A stretch of DNA of 64,000 nt from Desmodus rotundus (taxonomy: Eukaryota; Chordata; Mammalia; Chiroptera; Phyllostomidae): contig NC_071391.1 of the NCBI RefSeq assembly GCF_022682495.2, positions 83,430,154 through 83,494,153 on the forward strand. Direction: 5' to 3'. The notes beneath the pieces are model-generated. The model had not been told where the DNA came from. It saw nothing but the letters and a program-made list of their open reading frames with translations, and made no database searches. A program made the translations under genes and the position numbers. Positions 57,851-64,000 of the stretch are shown here, in pieces. Within the stretch, counting starts at the first letter, position 1; each line of letters starts with the position of its first letter.

Positions 57851-59076
57851 TAGATGTAATCAGACTTTCAATAAGCCTTTGGCAAGATTCCATTTCAAAA
57901 ACTATAAGAAATCAGGGCATGAGGGGTATATAAGAAAGGGATTTTGTTAGAAGCAGGGAATGGGGTCAAAAACAGAAAATAAAGGATTAGGATAAACAAA
58001 GGAATGGTCACTTCTCCAGGGAGATAAGCATAAAGGATCAGTGTGAGGAGGTATTTACCAGTGATCTCGATAAGGACATTTCCAGTAAAATCTCCATTTT
58101 GCAATTGACATTAAATTACTTCCAGAAGTAAAGTACCAAGCTGAAGAGGTTAGACTAGAGAGAGACCTTAGGAACCTATGTAGATGGACAAAACACAACT
58201 CTGCTGGCTACTCAGTCCCTTCAGTCTCCCTCTCCTGTACCTGCGGCCTGAACTGAAAGCTCAGTCCTGCTTTTGGGGGCAATTCATCTGTCATCAGAGG
58301 GTCTTTAAAAAGTCTAGCCCAACCTCCTGGGTCTCAGCATCAGGTCTGCCATCTTTCTGGGACACAATGGCCATCCTGCACCCCAGCTCTGAGAACTGAG
58401 TCAACATAATCTAACAATTTTTATCAAGTCCCTGCTGTGCGTTAGGTGCCATATGAATGCGAACATGGTCTTAATCCCCATGGAGCTCTCAGTTAAGAGT
58501 CCCTGACCTTGGTACATTACAGAACACCATTACTTATATGGCTGGGAGCCCACCTTGCAGTTTCTAGTTGTAGAGATAGTTAGTGCTAACCAAATATACT
58601 CTACTTTCCAAGAAACTCTTAAAGATGACTTGGAGTCAAGCAATTAGCTTTAGCTAATAGACTGAGCAGAAGTAAAGGTTTTTCACTTCTCAGTCAGGAT
58701 GGTTAGGCATATCTTCCATCTCTCAATTCCCTTGCAAACTTGGAAAAGGATTGTCCAACCTTCACTGGACTTCATGATAAAGAAATAAAATTCAATGTGT
58801 TACTGAGTTTTGGTGGTTTTTCTGTTCCATAACCAAGTTTAGCCTATACCAACTAACACACTATTCCTTCCCAGGATCTGGAGTCCTATCTCTAAAGATC
58901 AGCTGGTTGTTAGAGCCACTGCTACCTATGGACATTGTCTGCAAATATCACCTACTCCAAGAGCCTCTTGCCTCTTTCCCACTCAGGACTCATTCTCTAC
59001 ATCTGTTGGACTTGTACCCTACTGCAGGCTCCCTTGAACTGGATACTAGTTCACCCTGGGTAGCATTGTCAATAGA
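57851..59076. other. Unassigned; LTR-like 3' end near 58.8 kb
   Basis: No gene recognised. 58530-58860 ends 'aaagaaataaaattcaatgt' then 'gcctataccaactaacacac', like the 3' end of an old LTR and similar in style to 4200-4268. Confidence 0.4.
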
Positions 59077-59240
59077 ACTTTCTGCAATGATGTAGAAAAA
59101 CCTATTCTGTGCTATCCAATATAGCAGCCGCTAGTTACACGTGGTTATTCAGGACTTGAAAAGCAGCTAGTAAAAATGAAAAACTGAATGTTCAATTTAA
59201 TTTATTTAAATTTGAATAGCCACATGTGGCTGCTGTTTGG
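59077..59240 (+). repeat. hAT-Charlie type MITE fossil
   Basis: 'tctgtgctatccaatatagc', 'agccgctagttacacgtggt' and 'aatagccacatgtggctgct' are the diagnostic phrases of the MER58/MER3-like group of non-autonomous hAT elements. The exact family is uncertain. Confidence 0.6.
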
Positions 59241-60159
59241 GTAAGACAGAAAAAGCATCCCCAGAGCACTGCCCACCCCAGCACAGCATGTTCTTTCCTT
59301 GTGTGTGCTCTGCCTCACTGTTGCTGATGTTCCCAAGTTCAACCAACTCATGAGAGAGTGTTAAAAAAAGTTACAGGTCTGTTTTAATATGGGCAATGTT
59401 TAGCAATAAAAATTCTAGAACACTTAAATAAATTGAAGGATTTGGAGCCGAATCCATGGAAAGAAACTTGGATTCATCAAACATTATTTCTGAGCTCAAT
59501 GTCTGTTCATTATAGCTCAGAAGATCGGCAAAAATTGTATATCTGAAATCGTACCAAACATTAGTCTTCCTTTAAATTTAAACTTCTTTTAAATTTTTCT
59601 TAAATGTAATTTCCTTTAAACCTAAAATCCTGTGGGAATTCAAGTATTTTTCTTCTTTGGGTAAAAATATTTGGAGGGGAGAGCTACTGAAAGGAGGCCC
59701 AGAAGGAGGAGGAAGAAGCTTTCATTTGAGGAAAAACTTAAACAATTCAAGATTCCTCACTTTATAGGTATGTAGAAGACATGACCAAAATTCATATAGT
59801 AAGGAACAACCTAAACAAAGTTGCCATGATGTTCTTTTAGCAAATCCTGAGATGGGAGACTAAAAGGAAAGTATAAAACCATAGTGTGTGGTTTCTGAGT
59901 TGGAAAGCAACCATATAGATTAAGAATCATTTAATTGCTAGAGACAAAGAACCATTCAAGCTAGTTTAAGGAAAGAGACTTCATATGTCAATTTTTCTGT
60001 CATAAAAAAGTAGGAAACAGGCTTTGCCAGAACAAAAGGGACCCAAAACTGGAATCTCAGGTGTTGAAATTTATCTATCCCTCTGGGCAGAATGACCTTG
60101 GTCCCTTGCCTCCTCCCTGTTCTGTTCTCTGCTTTTACATGTACTCTATTATGAATAGC
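59241..60159. other. Unassigned
   Basis: AT-rich sequence without recognisable gene or well-preserved repeat. Confidence 0.5.
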
Positions 60160-60370
60160 TACTCCTTGAACAATGTGGGCGTTAAGGACACTGACTACTG
60201 ACCTTTCCATGCAGTTGAAAATTCATGTATAATTTCTGATTTCCTCAAAACTTAACATCAGTCATTCTTCAGTATCTTAGAGAATTGGTTCCAGGACCCT
60301 GCAGATAACCCAATGAGTAGATACTCAAGTTTCTTATATAAAATAGTGTAGAATACAGCAGACTGTACTT
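60160..60370 (+). repeat. Tigger-derived MITE pieces, split by LTR
   Basis: Two abutting blocks: 'ctccttgaacaatgtgggcg' with 'gcagttgaaaattcatgtat', then 'cagtatcttagagaattggt' with 'tccaggaccctgcagataac' and 'atactcaagtttcttatata'. Both are phrases of Tigger-type mariner MITEs. The second block is interrupted by the retroviral LTR and resumes briefly at 61220. Confidence 0.55.
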
Positions 60371-61219
60371 TGTGGGGGGGGGGGCTCCACCTGCAGGGCC
60401 CCCCATGGCCGCCTTGGATGAGAATAAGTCTACCAAGACATGATCTGCTTGGGGAGGAAAAGTGTCCAATCTCTCAAAGGAGAAAGGCCAAGAGCTTTTT
60501 CCTCAATGGGCTTTTATTGGGTTCAATTTGCACAAGAATACAGGTAAAGCTCATCAATCATTGTCAGGCAGTAAGGATCAAGTAATAGATAACAAACAAA
60601 GAACTCTTAGGGCTTATTCTGAGTCAGGGTCAGTTAGCTAAAGGGCTATAAGATTTTGGGAAACAAACTCATTTCAGGCTTGGACCCTTACCATTTAAAT
60701 TGAGGGTATTAGCAAAGCAGGTTTCACAGGATTTTATGCATTCTTTCTTAGGTCTGATGGCCCCCAGGGAATCTGCCCTTTCCAGCACAGGACTGCACCA
60801 CCCTCTGTCATTGTTTCAGGCTTAAGTCAGGTAGGGGAAGTGAGGCAGCCAAGAGATTAGGATACTTCTTGCAGACAGAATGAGGCCTTGGGCTATGTCA
60901 AAGTCGAGGGGCAAGGGTCCATCACCCCCTTTTTCTATAGCCCCCCAAGTCCTTCCCCGTGGGCCTCTTCATGACTATGCCTGTCTTAGGTCATCCCTCC
61001 CTTGAGGAATCTTACCCATCATTGGCTAAGTGGTCAGGCTCAGGGCCAAGCAGAGTAAAGTGGGCAGGGGCGGCACCCCCTGCCAGGGAGATAAGCTTTT
61101 TTTCCTTAATGGCTTATGGTCCCAAGGTCTCTGATTCAGCCTTAGCCATGGGTGGGCGGGGGCAGAGGGGTGGGGGTGGGGGTTACAGCTTCTGAAATCA
61201 GGCAGGGTGGTTCCCAACA
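60371..61219 (-). mobile_element. Solo LTR of a class II-like ERV
   Basis: On the - strand it begins TGTTGGGAACCACCCTGCCT and ends CCCCCCCACA, so it has the TG...CA ends of a retroviral LTR. A polyadenylation signal lies in 'gaacccaataaaagcccatt' (about 60511-60530), leaving about 140 bases of R/U5 after it. Flanking duplications gtactt (60365-60370) and gtattt (61220-61225) are 6 bp with one difference. A 6-bp duplication is typical of class II (betaretrovirus-like) integrases. No internal gene remains, so recombination between two LTRs removed the provirus. The last bases form a G-run (60373-60382 on the + strand). Confidence 0.82.
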
Positions 61220-61225
61220 GTATTT

Positions 61226-61596
61226 CATGGTTTTCCTATAGCCCAGACTATATTCATGGCCTCAGCTTTCTGATTCCCATCCTAACTATATGCCTTTCTC
61301 CTCATCTTCCCTCATCATCTGAGTCAATTTCTCAGTATACATATCTCAGATTCCTGGCAAGAGAATCTGAATGGCCTTGTTGGAGTCAAGTGTCCACTTC
61401 TGTTTTCATCAGCTGTGGTCAGGGTAGATAGAGGCACATCACAAATGTCTGCTCCAGATTTGGGAGGGGGTTGTTCTCTGAGAAAATGATGGTCACCTCC
61501 TTACTTTACAAAAGCTAAGGGAGTTTCAGTGATTTGCCTACGATCTTAATTGCTGTGATTTTTCTTATACCACATCCTTTGATATTTCAGCAACAA
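61226..61596. other. Unassigned
   Basis: Short end of the Tigger fossil, then unique sequence. No gene recognised. Confidence 0.45.
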
Positions 61597-61850
61597 TAAC
61601 GATAGTTACCATGGCCTATCATGTGTGAAGCACTGAGCTAGGCAGTCTTTTTTAAACAAGTATTTATCACATGTAACACTCTCGTATATTTTAGGAATTA
61701 GATATTGTTATTCTCTCCTCTTTACTTATAAGGAAACTGATGCTCAATGAAGTTAATTAGACCGAGGTCAACCCTCTAGCATGTGGAACAGCCAAGTTGG
61801 AGGTCTAACATTTCCCAATCAAAAGCTTTTAACTTCCATGCTAGTCTGCC
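61597..61850 (-). repeat. MIR SINE
   Basis: Antisense MIR order: 'tgtgaagcactgagctaggc', 'acttataaggaaactgatgc', 'tcaatgaagttaattagacc' and 'acagccaagttggaggtcta'. Confidence 0.75.
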
Positions 61851-62349
61851 CTTTATGTCACATAATGGGTAATAATTGTGGAATTTTTTATCTCAAAAGA
61901 TGATATACAGAAAATATATGTGTACTAGGGTGACTTTTGATTACAGAATAGCCAATAGCTTAGGATTGCTAAGGGGACTCACATATCCACAAACACAACA
62001 AGATCAAAGGCCCAGTTCATCATTGCATCATTGCCTACTATTTTCCAGCAAAGCACATAATAAGAATATGATAAACTTTTTTTTGAGAGGAAAAAAAAGA
62101 AAGACAGGTATTAGGGAGGAAAAGTATGCCTTCTTACAATATATCCCTTAAGGTATCTGTTTCCAGTAAATAAGATTTCTGGGCTGAGCAAAATCAATCT
62201 GGGAATCTTAAGTTTCCATTGAAAGGGAAACTCAAAGTAGAGTTGGGAAACAGAAACATAGGGGACAACCGTCAAATTCATTAAACACTGTGGAAGTATA
62301 GTAATTAAGGTCCTTAACCCGGTAGCACTCATCCAATGACAATGATATT
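61851..62349. other. Unassigned
   Basis: No gene or repeat recognised. Confidence 0.5.
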
Positions 62350-64000
62350 ATATGCTTCATGTTATAGGAAGAAGGAAGAGCGTGAGCAAAGGCATAGACT
62401 TAAGTAACAGCAGAGTCTGAGTGTAAGTTGAGGGAAGGGTGGACAGAAGCAGTGCAATGTTACTGAGAATGAAGTTTAGAGGAGGCCATGATGGGAGGTG
62501 AGTGTGGAGGAATTGGCAGGGATGGATCATGAAGAAGGTTTTACACCATCTTAAGCAGCTTGGACTTTATCCAAGTGATTAAAACAGGAGAATAACAGGG
62601 TCAAATTCATGTTTTAAAAATAGATCTCACTGCTCTGAGGAGGACTGATTTGAGAAGGAAGAGCCTAGGGGCAGGGAGTGCTACTGGGAATCCAGACAGG
62701 AAATGATGAAGACCTGAACTGGGGCAGAAGTTCTGGGGAGAATGAAGGGAAGTGTTTGAGAAATATTTACTAGGTTAAATTGACAAGACTGGTATTTAAT
62801 AGTAAATAGAGGCAAAGGAAAGGAGGTGACAACAGGATTTTGAACATTCCGACTTGGAGAGGAGAGACAGTCACTAAGGTAGGTGAGGAGAAGTATGTTT
62901 AGGGGAGGAAATGCTGACTCTGTATTTTATGTATTGAGAGGCTTATGAGACTAGTGGGAGAAAATGTTTAGAAGGAAGTTCAAGGTAGAGGGTGGGCTTG
63001 AAGATATGAACTTGGGAGTTACCTGCTAGAACTTGAGCAGGAGAGATCACAGTGGCAGGGGTGGGGAGCGGTGCATATAAATTGAGAAAGGAAAAGGATC
63101 AAGAGCTGAACTCCAGAGAAGACCAGTTTCTCAAGAAGAAGTTAAAGGAAAGGAACAAAGGGACACAAAGGCAGAACAACCTAAGAATAACTGACTAACA
63201 AGCAAAGGGTATGGAGTTGAGAGTTTTGCAAAGGCAAGAGAGACCAAGAGTCAAATGCAGTAGAAAGGTCCAGTGAGGTCAGGAGTAAAGTTTACTCTTT
63301 GAATCTGGCAATTGGAAAGTCATTGGTGATCATATGGAGGCTCATATCCATGGATCAGTGAAGGAGAAGCAGATTTCAATGGATTAAGAAGATAGTGGAG
63401 GACTTTAGAGTGAAGGGAAGAGAAGACCATGATCACCCATATTAACATTCATGGCCATGACATCTAAGTATCAAAGGGGAAGCCAAGTGGAAAGTGGATA
63501 GTTAGAAATGGTAGATATAATAGCACTAGTGGCTTTGCAGAAGACACTTTCTCTAGAATCATGGAAATAGAAATCAGATTGCAAAGGGGAAAAGTTTGCT
63601 GGTGGTGAGAATGTAGAGCTGGCCTGTAATTTGAGATAGAAAAGCATGAGAAAAATAGAATAAAAGATAAAAGAGGAAGTAGGATTAAGCAGAGATCTTT
63701 TCTCTGATTATTTAAGTTTTGCTTTGCTTTCCAGTGGGCATAACCTGAACATCCTTGGCAGACATTTAGGAAGGGGAAAGTGGGAAGAAGTATTGGGGGA
63801 GGGGGGTGACTGATGAAATGAGAGCTCAAAGGAGATAGGGAGAAAACAAATTATGATCATTGCTCAGGAGATTTAGCCTGAAAAGTTGGAAGAACAGGGT
63901 TTTTTTAGACAAGGTATAGAAATGGAAGAAAAGAACTTGAATGTGGTGGCTCAGCTGTCTAAGTAAAGGAGGTGAAATCACCTCTCCCTTAGGGTAGGTG
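62350..64000 (-). repeat. L2 (LINE-2), long antisense copy to window end
   Basis: Reverse-complement L2 reads from the 3' side into the reverse transcriptase region: 'agcgtgagcaaaggcataga', 'cagcttggactttatccaag', 'acagggtcaaattcatgttt', 'tagatctcactgctctgagg', 'cagtagaaaggtccagtgag', 'ctggcaattggaaagtcatt' and 'ggtttttttagacaaggtat'. It is long for an L2 (at least 1.6 kb) but has no open frame. The element probably continues past the window. Confidence 0.6.

Noticed and set aside
59880..60150. Possible additional old LTR or MER element
   Set aside because: Only vague resemblance ('aagaaccattcaagctagtt'); too decayed to assign.
60373..60382. G-run as a G-quadruplex site
   Set aside because: A single run of G without the four spaced runs needed; it is the C-rich terminus of the LTR.

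Overview
The window reads as mammalian nuclear DNA, most likely from a bat of the Yangochiroptera. The evidence is tRNA-derived SINEs of the bat VES type (10864-11090, 18480-18646, 49585-49759), near-full-length LINE-1s, half-LINE-1 (HAL1) elements, and a background of old mammalian repeats (L2, MIR, MLT1, MER5A, Tigger and hAT fossils). The recent DNA-transposon bursts typical of vesper bats were not noticed, which weakly favours a non-vespertilionid family. No host protein-coding exon or structural RNA gene could be identified. The stretch looks intergenic or deep-intronic, and every long open frame recognised belongs to a retrotransposon.

Layout. 1-20 kb is mostly unassigned sequence with old repeats. 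It holds HAL1 copy A (4658-6541, inside an MLT1 LTR), an ERV1-type LTR split by a VES SINE (about 10.67-11.48 kb), a 3' L1 scrap (13.6 kb), HAL1 copy D (14.6-15.1 kb), and an L2 followed by an old L1 (17.6-19.8 kb). 20-29 kb is GC-richer and repeat-poor, with short motif clusters that could be regulatory. A near-complete L1 on the + strand (29397-35744, perfect 14-bp target-site duplication) interrupts an old L2. 36-43 kb holds MLT1, MIR, MER5A and L2 fossils.

43.7-56.8 kb is a nested retrotransposon cluster inside an ancient antisense L1. It contains HAL1 copy B (+), HAL1 copy C (-, full length with an intact 279-codon ORF1), a VES SINE, and a second near-full-length L1 on the - strand (49771-56554). 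57-64 kb returns to old repeats. It includes a solo LTR of an endogenous retrovirus (60371-61219, - orientation, 6-bp TSD) and a long antisense L2 that runs off the window end.

How the parts relate. HAL1 encodes only the ORF1 RNA-binding protein and joins ORF1 directly to its own 3' UTR. It has no ORF2, so it must borrow endonuclease and reverse transcriptase from L1. Donor-type L1s and several HAL1 copies lie in the same 64 kb. Both L1s are broken: nonsense codons in one; frameshifts and a changed catalytic aspartate in the RT of the other. HAL1 copy C is intact in everything I can read except that its target-site duplication could not be found. The HAL1 protein also lacks most of the long heptad coiled coil present in the co-resident L1 ORF1 protein. 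This is the most interesting biological point here. HAL1 is an established class of element, so the novelty would lie in the age, activity and protein architecture of this lineage.
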